Source of the DNA: Candidatus Olsenella pullistercoris
GTDB lineage: Bacteria > Actinomycetota > Coriobacteriia > Coriobacteriales > Atopobiaceae
Assembly (NCBI GenBank): GCA_019116525.1
Contig: DXBM01000050.1
Location: 118,211 to 182,210, forward strand
DNA: 64,000 bases
Reading direction: 5' to 3'
Below the pieces are notes generated by a model. It ran no database searches and had not been told where the DNA came from. It worked only from the letters and a program-made list of their open reading frames with translations. This document shows positions 42,261 to 50,761 of this stretch, one piece after another; position 1 is the stretch's first letter, and the number at the start of each line of letters is the position of its first letter. The position numbers were made by a program, and so were the translations under genes.

Positions 42261-42413
42261 GTGTCACTTTAGGCGAGATATGAGTGGCTGAAACGGCGTG
42301 TCACTCGACTTAAGCAGAAGTTGAAGCAAGTTACCTGGCCTTTCTCTGCGCTCGTCCAGCCATATTCCCGAGACTGGGAAGCGAGGTCACTCAAATCTCG
42401 CCTAAAGTGACAC
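42261..42413. mobile_element. 153-bp MITE-like element with 26-bp terminal inverted repeats
   Basis: GTGTCACTTTAGGCGAGAT (42261-42279) is inverted exactly at 42395-42413, and the match extends to 26 bases with one mismatch. The interior (~100 bases) has no ORF and is less GC-rich than its surroundings. It lies in the 387-bp space between DUF2252 and the ABC operon. No target-site duplication is evident. It may be a non-autonomous transposable element or a structured RNA. Confidence 0.65.
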
Positions 42414-42457
42414 ACCACCCCTCCCTAGGTGCCTTGCCTGCGCGTCGCGTCGCACTC

Positions 42458-42471
42458 GTGACAAAAGTCAC
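42458..42471. promoter_or_regulatory. Candidate response-regulator site upstream of the ABC/TCS operon
   Basis: GTGAC-AAAA-GTCAC is a perfect inverted repeat directly before a plausible promoter (TTCTGC, 17 bases, GACAAT) that starts the six-gene operon. This is the expected activator position for the NarL-type regulator encoded fifth in the operon. Confidence 0.5.
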
Positions 42472-42523
42472 TTCTGCGGTTGCGGGCCGCCTGTGACAAT
42501 GGCGCCAAGAGAAAGGGGCCGCC

Positions 42524-43486
42524 ATGTCACACACGCAGACCGCATCATCACAAGACGTCGTCCGCGTCACCGGGCTCGTCAAGCGCTATCGCGAGCTCGT
42601 CGCGCTCGATCACCTGGACCTCTCCGTGCGCAAGGGGGAGATCTTTGGCCTCCTGGGCCCCAACGGCTCGGGCAAGACCACGGCCATCAACTGCATCCTC
42701 CAGCTGCTCTCCTACGACCGCGGCACCATCGAGCTCTTCGGCGAGCCAATGGCGCCGAACCGCTACGACCTCAAGGCGCGCGTGGGTGTGGTCCCGCAGC
42801 AGGTGGCCGTCTTCGACGAGCTCACCGTGCGCGAGAACGTGGACGCCTTCTGCGCGCTCTACGTGCGCGACCGCCGCCGGCGCCGCCAGCTCGTGGACGA
42901 GGCGATCGACTTCGTGGGCCTCGGCGACTACGCGCGCTTCCGCCCGGCCAAGCTCTCCGGCGGCCTGGCGCGGCGGCTCAACATCGCCTGCGGCATCGCG
43001 CACCGCCCCGAGCTCATCTTCTTCGACGAGCCCACCGTCGCCGTGGACCCGCAGAGCCGCGCGAACATCTTGGACGGCATCTGCCGCCTGCGCGACAAGG
43101 GCGCCACGGTGGTCTACACGAGCCACTACATGGAGGAGGTCGAGCAGATCTGCGGCCGCATCATGATCTGCGACCGCGGGCGCGCCGTGGCGCAGGGCAC
43201 CGCCGACGAGCTCAAGCGCATGATCAGCCTCGGCGAGAAGATCACGGCTGAGGTGGGCGGGCTTCCCGAGGGCACGCTCGAGCGCCTACGCGGCCTCTCG
43301 CACGTGCTCTCGGCGGACTGCGCGGACGGCATGTTGCGCCTGACCTGCGAGGCGAGCGCTCACAACCTCACCGACGCGCTCGGCGTGCTGACCGCGGCCG
43401 GCGTGCGCCTGGGGCGCGTGTGGTCCGAGCCGCCCACCTTGAACGATGTCTTCCTCGAGCTCTGCGGCCGCGAGCTGCGCGACTAG
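42524..43486 (+). CDS. ABC transporter ATP-binding protein (ABC-2 exporter)
   Basis: 320 residues. The ABC domain has Walker A GPNGSGKTT, a degenerate signature KLSGGLARR (LSGGL in place of LSGGQ) and Walker B LIFFDEPTVAVDP, followed by the H-loop segment YTSHYMEE. A C-terminal DrrA-like domain of ~90 residues follows. GAAAGGGG precedes the ATG. It is the first gene of an operon with two permeases, a two-component system and an MFS pump; a drug or peptide exporter is likely. Confidence 0.93.
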   Translation: MSHTQTASSQDVVRVTGLVKRYRELVALDHLDLSVRKGEIFGLLGPNGSGKTTAINCILQLLSYDRGTIELFGEPMAPNRYDLKARVGVVPQQVAVFDELTVRENVDAFCALYVRDRRRRRQLVDEAIDFVGLGDYARFRPAKLSGGLARRLNIACGIAHRPELIFFDEPTVAVDPQSRANILDGICRLRDKGATVVYTSHYMEEVEQICGRIMICDRGRAVAQGTADELKRMISLGEKITAEVGGLPEGTLERLRGLSHVLSADCADGMLRLTCEASAHNLTDALGVLTAAGVRLGRVWSEPPTLNDVFLELCGRELRD

Positions 43487-43495
43487 GGGGCGGCC

Positions 43496-44698
43496 ATGGG
43501 AACCTCGTTTCTGGTGAGCGTCAAGAGCCTCGTGCGCACGCCCTCGGTGATCGTGTGGGTGCTGGCGTTTCCCCTCATCATGTCCGCCATCTTCCTCTTC
43601 ATGTTCTCCGGCATGCGCACGGACGGCGCGGTGGACCCGGTGCCGGTGGCACTCGTGACGCCGGCGGCCGAGAAGGACGGCGCTCCCGCGGGCTCGTTCG
43701 AGCAGGTCGTGGACGCCCTCGCGGAGCCGGGGGAGGACCAACTGCTCGACCTGCGACGCGTGGAGACCGCTGGCGAGGCCGAAGACCTTCTAGCCGCCGG
43801 CGAGATCGACGGCTACTTCGAGCTCGCGCTCGACGGCACGCCCGCGCTCACGGTGGGCTCGGCCTACACGCTCTCGAGCGCGGACGGCGAGACGGCGGTC
43901 AACCGCACGATCCTGGAGACCGTCGCCAGCTCCTACGTGCAGTCGCGGGCCCTTCTGGAGGAGGTGGCGCGGCGTGACCCGGCGGCGCTCGCGGATCCCG
44001 CCGCAGTGGCGGATGCCCTGGGCATCCAGGTTGACGTGGAGCAGGTGCAGATCACGCACGCCCGGCCGGAGGAGATCGTGCGCTACTACTACGCGCTTCT
44101 CGGCATGGGTGCGCTCATGGCCTCCCAGGCGGGCATGCTCGCCGTGGCGTATGCGCAGCCCGGCGTCTCGGCGCTCGGGGCGCGCCGGGCGGTCTCGGGT
44201 ACCTCGCGTCTGCGGCAGCTCGCCGGCTGCGTGCTCGGCGCGTGGGCGGTCTCGACCGTGGCGCTGACGTTGGCCTTCGCGTTCCTGCGCCTTGTGGCGG
44301 GCGTGGACTTTGGCGGCCGAGAAGGACTTGCCCTCGTGTCCGTTGCCGTCTGCGCGCTGCTCGCCACGGCGCTCGGTGCGTGCGTGGGGGCGCTGCCCCT
44401 CTCGGCCGGCATCTCCGCACGTTCGGGTATCCTCACGGCGCTGACCTGCGTGCTCTCGCTCTTTGCCGGCCTCTACGGAACTGCGGCGATGGAGCTCGCG
44501 GACAACCTCGCCCACACGCTGCCGTGGACGAGCTGGGTGAACCCGACCAAGCTCGTGTGCGACACGTTCTACGCGCTCTACTACTACACCTCGCTCGCGC
44601 CGTTTGCCGCGCGCCTCGCCGCCTGCGTGGCGGGCGCGCTCGCCCTTCTCGCCGTGGCCGGCGCCATCTTTAGGAGGCAGAGCTATGAGCACCTTTAG
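43496..44698 (+). CDS. ABC-2 type permease
   Basis: 400 residues. It has the ABC2_membrane_3 layout: one N-terminal membrane segment (about 20-40), a large extracytoplasmic domain (about 40-205), then five or six C-terminal segments. It overlaps the next permease gene by 14 bases. The pair with the ATPase should make a heterodimeric exporter. Confidence 0.9.
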   Translation: MGTSFLVSVKSLVRTPSVIVWVLAFPLIMSAIFLFMFSGMRTDGAVDPVPVALVTPAAEKDGAPAGSFEQVVDALAEPGEDQLLDLRRVETAGEAEDLLAAGEIDGYFELALDGTPALTVGSAYTLSSADGETAVNRTILETVASSYVQSRALLEEVARRDPAALADPAAVADALGIQVDVEQVQITHARPEEIVRYYYALLGMGALMASQAGMLAVAYAQPGVSALGARRAVSGTSRLRQLAGCVLGAWAVSTVALTLAFAFLRLVAGVDFGGREGLALVSVAVCALLATALGACVGALPLSAGISARSGILTALTCVLSLFAGLYGTAAMELADNLAHTLPWTSWVNPTKLVCDTFYALYYYTSLAPFAARLAACVAGALALLAVAGAIFRRQSYEHL

Positions 44699-45890
44699 GA
44701 CCGCCCTGCGCGTGGTTGCTGGACACCCCATCTACCTCGCGCTCTACGTGGTGTTTCTCTCCCTCATGGGCGTGTTCGTGGTGGGGGACATGGGCACGGC
44801 CACCGCAGGCGAGAAGGACGGTTATGCCGCCTACGAGGCGCGCGTCGCCGTGGTGGACCGGGACGGCACGGCGCTCTCGGGTGCGCTCGCGGCGTGGGCG
44901 GGAGACGCCTTCGAGCTCGTGGACGTTGCGGACGAGCCGCTCGCGCTGCAGGATAGCGTGGCCACGGGCCAGGCGGACTGCCTCGTGGTGCTGCCGGAGG
45001 GCTTCGAGCGGGAGCTGCTCGACGCGGCGCGCGCAGGGGACGAGGTGCCGGTGCTTGAGGTGGCCTACGGCCAGGACGTGCAGGCGGGCGCGCTCGCCGC
45101 GCAGGCGGCGTCACGCTGGGTCTCGCTCGCGGCCGCCGCGGCGGCGCTCGAGCCGCAGGCGTCGGCGTCCGAGGTCGCGGACCTCGCGCTGGTTGCGGCG
45201 GAGGAGCGGGCCGAGGTGGGCGTGCGGGAGTCCGAGGGCGCGCTCGGCGGCGCCGATAGGCTCGTCACGTACCTGAACTTCTCGACGTACTCCGTCATGA
45301 GCTCCATCGTGGTGGTGGCCGGCGTATCGCTCGCGGCGTTCCAGCGGCCGGAGCTGCGGCGTCGCACGGCGGCGGGCCCTGTCTCGCCCGCGCGCCTCTC
45401 CGTGGGGCAGGTCGCGGCGTGCCTCGTGCTCGCGGTGGCCGTGTGGGCATGGACCTGCGCCGTGGCCCTCGCGTCGTGCGCGGGCGCGCTCGTGGGGACG
45501 GACCCGGTGCTCGTGGCCTGCGCGCTCGGGAGCGTGCTGTCCTTTGCCCTGGTGCCGCTCGCGCTGGCGTTTTTGCTTGCGCAGCTCGGCCTCAGCGAGG
45601 ACGCGGTCAACGCCTGCGGCAACATCGGCGCCATGATGCTCTCGTTTCTCGGCGGGGCGTGGGTGCCGCTCTCCATGCTGCCCGACGTCGTTCAGATGGT
45701 GGCGCGCCTCTCACCCTCGTACTGGGTGAGCCGGGCGGCCGAGTCGGCGCTGCACGCCGAGGTGCTCACGCCCGAGCTGGCCGCCGAGCTAGGGACCAAC
45801 CTGGGGATCGTTCTGCTCTTCGCGGTGACGCTCTTTGCTGTGGGGCTCGCGCTCGGCCGCGCGCGCCGCCGCGTCGCCGGCGCGGCGTGA
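44685..45890 (+). CDS. ABC-2 type permease (second subunit)
   Basis: 401 residues with the same plan as its neighbour: an anchor near 15-35, an extracytoplasmic domain to about 205, then C-terminal membrane segments ending VTLFAVGLALGRARRRV. ATG 44685 follows TAGGAGGCAG, which lies inside the upstream gene, giving coupled translation. The longer ORF from 44604 is out of place. Confidence 0.9.
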   Translation: MSTFRTALRVVAGHPIYLALYVVFLSLMGVFVVGDMGTATAGEKDGYAAYEARVAVVDRDGTALSGALAAWAGDAFELVDVADEPLALQDSVATGQADCLVVLPEGFERELLDAARAGDEVPVLEVAYGQDVQAGALAAQAASRWVSLAAAAAALEPQASASEVADLALVAAEERAEVGVRESEGALGGADRLVTYLNFSTYSVMSSIVVVAGVSLAAFQRPELRRRTAAGPVSPARLSVGQVAACLVLAVAVWAWTCAVALASCAGALVGTDPVLVACALGSVLSFALVPLALAFLLAQLGLSEDAVNACGNIGAMMLSFLGGAWVPLSMLPDVVQMVARLSPSYWVSRAAESALHAEVLTPELAAELGTNLGIVLLFAVTLFAVGLALGRARRRVAGAA

Positions 45891-45938
45891 GCGACGCCCG
45901 TGTGTGTTGTTGTCCGGCCGCGCTGCTAGAATCGCCCC

Positions 45939-47069
45939 ATGGAGAGACTGGCCGACAAGCTCGTGGTGTTCGTCGCCTGCCTGCCCGCGCTCGTCGCGAC
46001 GGCGGGCGGGACGGCCGGCGTCGGCCTCGTGGTCGCGCTGCTGGCGGCGGTTGCCCTGGCGGCCCTCTGCGAGCTCGCCCGAGGCCGGGCGGCCCTCGTG
46101 CCGCCGCTTGCCCTCTGCGCCCTCGCGTGCGCCCTGCCCGAGGCCGCGGCGCTTCTCGGCGTGGCTGCCTACGACCTGTGCCGCGTGAGCGCCGGGGAGC
46201 GGGGATGCGTGCGCGCCGCGCCCTCCGCTGTGCTCGTGCCGCTTGCCTGGGGCGCAGCGCGCGGCGTGCCTGACGGACGTGCGGTTCTTCTCGCCGCGGT
46301 CGGGATCGTTGTGGGCGGCTGGCTCGGCCTGCGCGTTGGGGCGTCCGAGCTGCGATGCCGCGACGCCCTCCGCACCCGGGACGACCTCGCTGCCGCCCGC
46401 CTCGCCCTTGTCGAGAAGAACCGCGAGCTCCTGGACGCCCAGGACTACGAGGTGCGCCTGGCCACGCTCGCGGAGCGGGCCCGCATCGCGCGTGACATCC
46501 ACGACAACGTGGGCCACCTGCTCACGCGTGCCGTGGTGCAGGCCGAGGCGTACCGCGTGGTGCACAGCGGCGAGCCTGCCGAGAAGGACCTCGCCGCCGT
46601 GGCGCTCACCCTGCGCGAGGCGCTCGACGAGGTGCGCGCGAGCGTGCACGATCTGCGTGACGATGCCTGCGACCTCTCGGTTCAGGTGCGCGCAGTCGTG
46701 GAACGCGCCTGTGCGGGGACGGCGGTCGTGCCCGCGGTACGCGTGGAGGCGGGAGAGGCGCCGGCCGCCGTGGCGAGCTGCCTCACAGCGGTCGCGCGCG
46801 AGGCCGTCTCCAACGTGCTGCGCCACGCGGACGCGCGCCACGTGAGCGTGGAGCTGGTGGAGCATCCGGGGCTCTGGCGCCTTACGGTAACTGATGATGG
46901 GACAGCGCCGGCCGGCGCGCCCGGCGGCGGCTCCGGCATGGGGCTCGCCTCGATGGAGGAGCGCGTGCGGGCGCTCGGCGGGGCGTTTCGCGCCGGTCCC
47001 GGCGCACGCGGCGGCTGGACCGTCTTCGCGAGCGTGCCGCGCTCTGGTGGAGAGAGGGGGAGCGCATGA
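45939..47069 (+). CDS. NarL/LiaS-type sensor histidine kinase
   Basis: 376 residues. The N-terminal ~130 residues hold four to six membrane segments and no sensor domain. HisKA_3 carries the phospho-acceptor in ARIARDIHDNVGHLLTRAV (His near residue 184), followed by HATPase_c with EAVSNVLRHADA and GSGMGLASMEERV. Its stop overlaps the response regulator start. It probably senses the compound exported by the operon or membrane stress. Confidence 0.93.
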   Translation: MERLADKLVVFVACLPALVATAGGTAGVGLVVALLAAVALAALCELARGRAALVPPLALCALACALPEAAALLGVAAYDLCRVSAGERGCVRAAPSAVLVPLAWGAARGVPDGRAVLLAAVGIVVGGWLGLRVGASELRCRDALRTRDDLAAARLALVEKNRELLDAQDYEVRLATLAERARIARDIHDNVGHLLTRAVVQAEAYRVVHSGEPAEKDLAAVALTLREALDEVRASVHDLRDDACDLSVQVRAVVERACAGTAVVPAVRVEAGEAPAAVASCLTAVAREAVSNVLRHADARHVSVELVEHPGLWRLTVTDDGTAPAGAPGGGSGMGLASMEERVRALGGAFRAGPGARGGWTVFASVPRSGGERGSA

Positions 47070-47704
47070 GGGTGGTCATCGCAGACGATGACGCCGTTGT
47101 GGTGGAGTCGCTCCGGATTGTGCTGGACGCGCAACCGGACATCGAGGTCGTGGGCTGCGGGACTGACGGGGCCGACGCCGTACGTCTGGCGGCTGACTCT
47201 GCGCCTGACATCGTTCTTCTCGACATCCAGATGCCCGGCATGGACGGCCTGAGCGCTGCCGAGAGGATCCTCGCCGCACCGGTGCCGCCGCGCGTGGTCT
47301 TTCTCACTACCTTCTCCGACGACGAGTACATCGTGCGAGCCCTGGCGCTGGGGGCTGCGGGCTACCTCATCAAGCAGGACGTGGCGGGCGTCGCGCCGGC
47401 GCTGCGCGCGGTCATGGCGGGGCGCAGCGTGCTGGAGGGCGAGGTGCTCGAGCGTGCGGTCGCCCTCGGCGCGGGTGAGCCGGTTGCCGAGAAGCCCGAC
47501 CTCGCGACGCTCTTTCCGCAGCTCACGGATCGCGAGCGCGAGGTCGTGGCGCTCATCGCGGAGGGTCTCGACAACCGCGAGGTCGCGGCTGCTGCCTACA
47601 TGGGCGAGGGCACCGTTCGCAACCACATCAGCTCGATCCTGGCAAAACTGGGCCTTCGCAACCGCACCCAGATCGCCGTGGCCTACTGGAGGGCGCTCAG
47701 ATGA
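47066..47704 (+). CDS. NarL/LuxR-type response regulator
   Basis: 212 residues. A receiver domain with the acidic pocket (VVIADDD) and phospho-acceptor Asp in DIVLLDIQMPG (near residue 54) is followed by a LuxR-type helix-turn-helix (LTDREREVVALIAEGLDNREVAAAAYMGEGTVRNHISSI). It overlaps its kinase and the next MFS gene by 4 bases each. The GTGAC-N4-GTCAC repeat at 42458 is a likely binding site. Confidence 0.95.
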   Translation: MRVVIADDDAVVVESLRIVLDAQPDIEVVGCGTDGADAVRLAADSAPDIVLLDIQMPGMDGLSAAERILAAPVPPRVVFLTTFSDDEYIVRALALGAAGYLIKQDVAGVAPALRAVMAGRSVLEGEVLERAVALGAGEPVAEKPDLATLFPQLTDREREVVALIAEGLDNREVAAAAYMGEGTVRNHISSILAKLGLRNRTQIAVAYWRALR

Positions 47705-48954
47705 CAGACGGCAAGGACTCCTGGAAGCTCAAGCTCGCGTGCGTGTGGGGCGGCGAGCTGGTCTCGGTGCTCACGAGCTCTGTGCTGCAGATGGGCTTCG
47801 TCTGGCACATCACGCTCACGACGGGCTCGGCGAGCATGCTCTCGCTGGCATCCCTCGCCGGGTTCCTGCCGCTCGCGCTCTTTGGCACCTTTGCTGGGGC
47901 CATCGTGGACCGGCTGCCGCTCAGGGTCACGCTGATCGGCGCGGACCTCTTCATCGCCGCGGTGAGCGCCGTCGTTGCTGCGGTCTCGCTCACCGGCGCG
48001 CTTCCCGTGTGGGTGGTCATGGTCGCGCTCTTCTTCCGTGCCGTGGGCAGCTCGCTGCATACCCCTGCCTTCCAGGCGCTCACGCCGCTCGTCGCCCCTG
48101 CCGAGCACCTCACGCGTCTCGCGGGCGTGACGCAGGCGGTCCAGTCCGGCGGATACATCCTCGGAACGGCGCTCGCGGCGGTGATCTACCCGCTCTGGGG
48201 CTTCACGGCCATGATCGCGCTCGACGTGGCGGGCGCGCTCGCTGCCACGGCCGCGGTGCTCGCGGCGCGCCTCGACGTGGGCGGGTCGGGCTCGTCGGCA
48301 GGCGAGAAGAACCTCAGCCTTGTTGCCCAGGCGCGGGCCCTTGCCGCCGAGACGCGAGAGGGCTACCGCGTGCTGCGCGGCTATCGGGGCCTCTTCTCGC
48401 TGCTGTGGTGCGGATTCGCGTTCACGCTGGTCTTCTCGCCCATCCCCGCCCTCTTCCCGATCATGACGCTCGACCACTTTGGCGGCACCACGGGCGACGC
48501 CGCCACGGCGGAGATCGTGCTCTCGGTGGGCATGATCGCGGGCTCGGCGCTGCTCACGGCTACGGGCGGCCTCAAGAACCGTGCGTACACCGTCTGCTTT
48601 GCCACGGCGCTCTACGGCTTTGCGACGCTGGCCGCGGGCTGCGCGGGACCGAGCGCTGGCGGCATGCAGCTCTTCTTTGTGACGAGCTTCCTCATGGGCC
48701 TGAGCTCGCCGTTCTACTCCGGCCCGCAGACCGCCCTCATGCAGGAGAAGGTCCCGCCCGAGTACCTGGGCCGCGTCTTTGGCCTCTACGGCGCCATCAT
48801 GTCATGGGCGCTGCCGCTCGGACTTGCGTTCTCGTCCGTCTTCGCGGATGCCGTGGGCGCGCCGGTGTGGTTCGTGGGAGCCGGTGTCGCGATGGTCCTT
48901 CTTGCCTGCGTGACCTGGTCAATCCCCGCCATCCGCCATATCGAGAACGCGTGA
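47701..48954 (+). CDS. MFS transporter, Mef-like efflux pump
   Basis: 417 residues with twelve membrane segments of the MFS_3 group. Features shared with Mef-type macrolide exporters include VLQMGFVWHITLTTGSASML near the start and TFAGAIVDRLPLRVTLIGAD, the MFS loop motif. Last in the ABC/two-component operon (start overlaps the regulator's stop), so it is probably induced by the same signal. Actual substrate untested. Confidence 0.88.
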   Translation: MTDGKDSWKLKLACVWGGELVSVLTSSVLQMGFVWHITLTTGSASMLSLASLAGFLPLALFGTFAGAIVDRLPLRVTLIGADLFIAAVSAVVAAVSLTGALPVWVVMVALFFRAVGSSLHTPAFQALTPLVAPAEHLTRLAGVTQAVQSGGYILGTALAAVIYPLWGFTAMIALDVAGALAATAAVLAARLDVGGSGSSAGEKNLSLVAQARALAAETREGYRVLRGYRGLFSLLWCGFAFTLVFSPIPALFPIMTLDHFGGTTGDAATAEIVLSVGMIAGSALLTATGGLKNRAYTVCFATALYGFATLAAGCAGPSAGGMQLFFVTSFLMGLSSPFYSGPQTALMQEKVPPEYLGRVFGLYGAIMSWALPLGLAFSSVFADAVGAPVWFVGAGVAMVLLACVTWSIPAIRHIENA

Positions 48955-48976
48955 CGGGGGACGGGCGCGCTGTCAC
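48951..48976. repeat. GTGAC-GGGGGACGGGCGCGCT-GTCAC element, copy 2
   Basis: This starts at the MFS stop codon. It contains the 16-mer also present at 27758, and is bracketed by GTGAC/GTCAC. It overlaps the 3' end of the convergent DUF1810 gene. Probably a bidirectional terminator-like element. Confidence 0.45.
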
Positions 48977-49407
48977 TCCCAGGTCTCGTTCACGATTCTC
49001 AGCGTGAGCTCGTCGCGGCTGCCGGCGTAGTACTTGTCCAGCACGGCACCGAAGACAGGGTCCACGTCCGTGAGCTCAAAGAGCGTCATCGACGAGCGAA
49101 CCTTGAGCGCGTCGATGTCTCCCAGCACGGCAACAGGGTCGCTCCCCGGCAGGGCGAGAAGCGCGTGCGAAATCTCAAGCAAACGTGCTCTGAGTAGGGG
49201 ATGGTTGACGTACTCGTCAAGCTCCTCGCGGCCGCCGATGCCGTAGCGCTCCGCCATGGGGCTGCGCCCGAGGCCGCGAGCCTGCGGGAAGACGAACCAG
49301 ATCCAGTGGCTCCGCTTGTGCCCCGCGCGAATCTCAGCGAGCGCCTGCTCGTAGGCGCCACCGCCCTGTGCGCGCACAAAGCGCTCGATGTCAAAGCCTG
49401 CGGGCAT
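48973..49407 (-). CDS. DUF1810 family protein
   Basis: 144 residues. It begins FDIERFVRAQGGGAYEQALAEIRAGHKRSHWIWFVFPQ and contains AERYGIGGREELDEYVNHPLL, both hallmarks of DUF1810. The family's function is unknown; members are small helical cytosolic proteins. ATG 49407 follows GGAGGGAGG; the track ORF to 50082 is the opposite-strand shadow of the next gene. It is divergent from the glycosylase gene. Confidence 0.92.
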   Translation of the reverse strand: MPAGFDIERFVRAQGGGAYEQALAEIRAGHKRSHWIWFVFPQARGLGRSPMAERYGIGGREELDEYVNHPLLRARLLEISHALLALPGSDPVAVLGDIDALKVRSSMTLFELTDVDPVFGAVLDKYYAGSRDELTLRIVNETWE

Positions 49408-49470
49408 GCCGGCCTCCCTCCGTTTGTCAGATAATAGACCCGTCGCCTGCCGAGAAGAGCGGAGGCCCGC

Positions 49471-50091
49471 ATGTCCTACTGCGACTGGGACACCACCGAC
49501 GAGCTCTGCCTGCGCTACCACGACGAGGAGTGGGGCGTGCCGCTGCACGACGACCGCGGGCAGTTCGAGTTTCTCTCGCTCGAGGTCATGCAGTGTGGGC
49601 TCAACTGGACCATGATGCTGCACAAGCGCGAGGTGTTCCGTGTGTGCTTTGCGGGCTTTGACTTTGACGCCGTGGCCGCATTTGGCCCGGACGACGTCGA
49701 GCGCATCCTGGAGACGCCGGGGATGATTCGCTCCCGCCGCAAGGTCGAGGCCATTGTGGGCAACGCGCGCTGCTTCCAGCAGGTCCGCGCGGAGTTCGGC
49801 AGCTTCGACGCGTACCTCTGGGGTATGGCCGGAGGCGCCACGATCCTCTACAACAAACACGCCGACGGGTGGATCCCCGTGAGCAACGGGCTCTCCGCGC
49901 GCGTGGCCGCCGACCTGCGCCGGCGCGGCTTCAAGTACCTGGGTCCCACGACGGTCTACTCGCACCTGCAGGCCTGCGGCATCATCAACGACCACGGTCG
50001 CGACTGCCCGCGCTACGCGGCGATAAACGCCATGGGGCCCACGGTCGAGAAGCGTCGCTACCTCGAGAAGGGCGTCTACCACTATAAGTAG
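49471..50091 (+). CDS. DNA-3-methyladenine glycosylase I
   Basis: 206-residue base-excision repair enzyme of the Tag family, removing 3-methyladenine. It shows YHDEEWGVPLHDDRGQFEFL, the family's helix-hairpin-helix-like region (RILETPGMIRSRRKVEAIVGNARC) and the zinc-binding Cys/His residues (C4 near the start, and CGIINDHGRDCPRY near the end). GGAGG precedes the ATG. It precedes a cluster of hairpins shared with the convergent YbaK-type gene. Confidence 0.93.
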   Translation: MSYCDWDTTDELCLRYHDEEWGVPLHDDRGQFEFLSLEVMQCGLNWTMMLHKREVFRVCFAGFDFDAVAAFGPDDVERILETPGMIRSRRKVEAIVGNARCFQQVRAEFGSFDAYLWGMAGGATILYNKHADGWIPVSNGLSARVAADLRRRGFKYLGPTTVYSHLQACGIINDHGRDCPRYAAINAMGPTVEKRRYLEKGVYHYK

Positions 50092-50092
50092 G

Positions 50093-50262
50093 TCAAAAGG
50101 GGACAGACCCCTTTTGACTCATAATTTCGAACTCAATGCGTTCACAATTCAGATTCGGCACACGCCGTGTGCCGAATCCTTGGGCTGAAGATTCTTGACG
50201 CAATGCGTCAAGAAAGTGCACGCAGCGCGTGCACAATTCGAGACGTGCTGTGTCTCGAATTG
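50093..50262. repeat. Cluster of six hairpins between convergent genes
   Basis: Six inverted repeats follow each other within 170 bases. They are 50093-50117 (TCAAAAGGGG arms, a GGGGAC-family palindrome), 50123-50149 (imperfect), 50152-50178 (GATTCGGCACAC arms, perfect), 50192-50214 (TTCTTGACGC arms, perfect), 50216-50234 (GTGCACGC arms, perfect) and 50234-50262 (CAATTCGAGAC arms, perfect). Most have 3- to 7-base loops. Their sequences differ, but four share short CGC or GTG edges at the loop. They fill the whole gap between the glycosylase and YbaK-type genes. Confidence 0.85.
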
Positions 50263-50270
50263 AAGGAGCG

Positions 50271-50759
50271 TTACAGGTCAACCACGCGGACGTTGTGGCC
50301 GTGCCGGCGCAGCAGCGCAGTCAAGTCCGTCGTGGCGAGAAGGACGGTCGCGGTGTTGTCGCATGGGTGCACGGTCACACGTCTGGCATCGACAATCGCC
50401 TGGTCGAGCACGACCTCCACGCGCCGCTCGGTGTCGTTGAGCGCGCCGAGCGGTGTGACGGCGCCCGGCACAAGACCAAGCATCGATCTCAGGTCCTGCT
50501 CGCTGGCGAACGAGAGGCGGCGCGAGCCAAGGCGCTCCTGGACCTCTCGCAGCGAGACGCGCTTGTCGTCCGGAAGACAGACGAGGTAGTACGCTCGGTG
50601 CTTGTCGTCGCGCAGGAAGAGGTTCTTGGCGCCGAGCTCGCGGTGGGGGATGCCCGCCGCGCGCGCCTCCTCCACGGTGAAGACCGCCTCGTGCTCGTAG
50701 AGCTCGTAGGCGACTTCCTCGCGGTCGAGCAGCTCGAGCACCTCCCGCCTGCCGAGCAC
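50271..50759 (-). CDS. YbaK/ProX-type aminoacyl-tRNA deacylase
   Basis: 162 residues of the YbaK/EbsC family, whose members hydrolyse mischarged tRNAs, such as Ala- or Cys-tRNA-Pro. It has YELYEHEAVFTVEEARAAGI, the conserved lysine in GAKNLFLRDDKH and the ending pattern LGALNDTERRVEVVLD...HPCDNTATV of the ProX/PrdX subgroup, which usually edits Ala-tRNA-Pro. It starts 3 bases after the MBL gene's stop on the same strand, so the two are cotranscribed. Confidence 0.92.
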   Translation of the reverse strand: MLGRREVLELLDREEVAYELYEHEAVFTVEEARAAGIPHRELGAKNLFLRDDKHRAYYLVCLPDDKRVSLREVQERLGSRRLSFASEQDLRSMLGLVPGAVTPLGALNDTERRVEVVLDQAIVDARRVTVHPCDNTATVLLATTDLTALLRRHGHNVRVVDL

Positions 50760-50761
50760 GG

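Noticed and set aside
50123-50262. Possible CRISPR-like array
   Set aside because: The repeated units are palindromes with different sequences and no constant repeat-spacer spacing; no cas genes are nearby.
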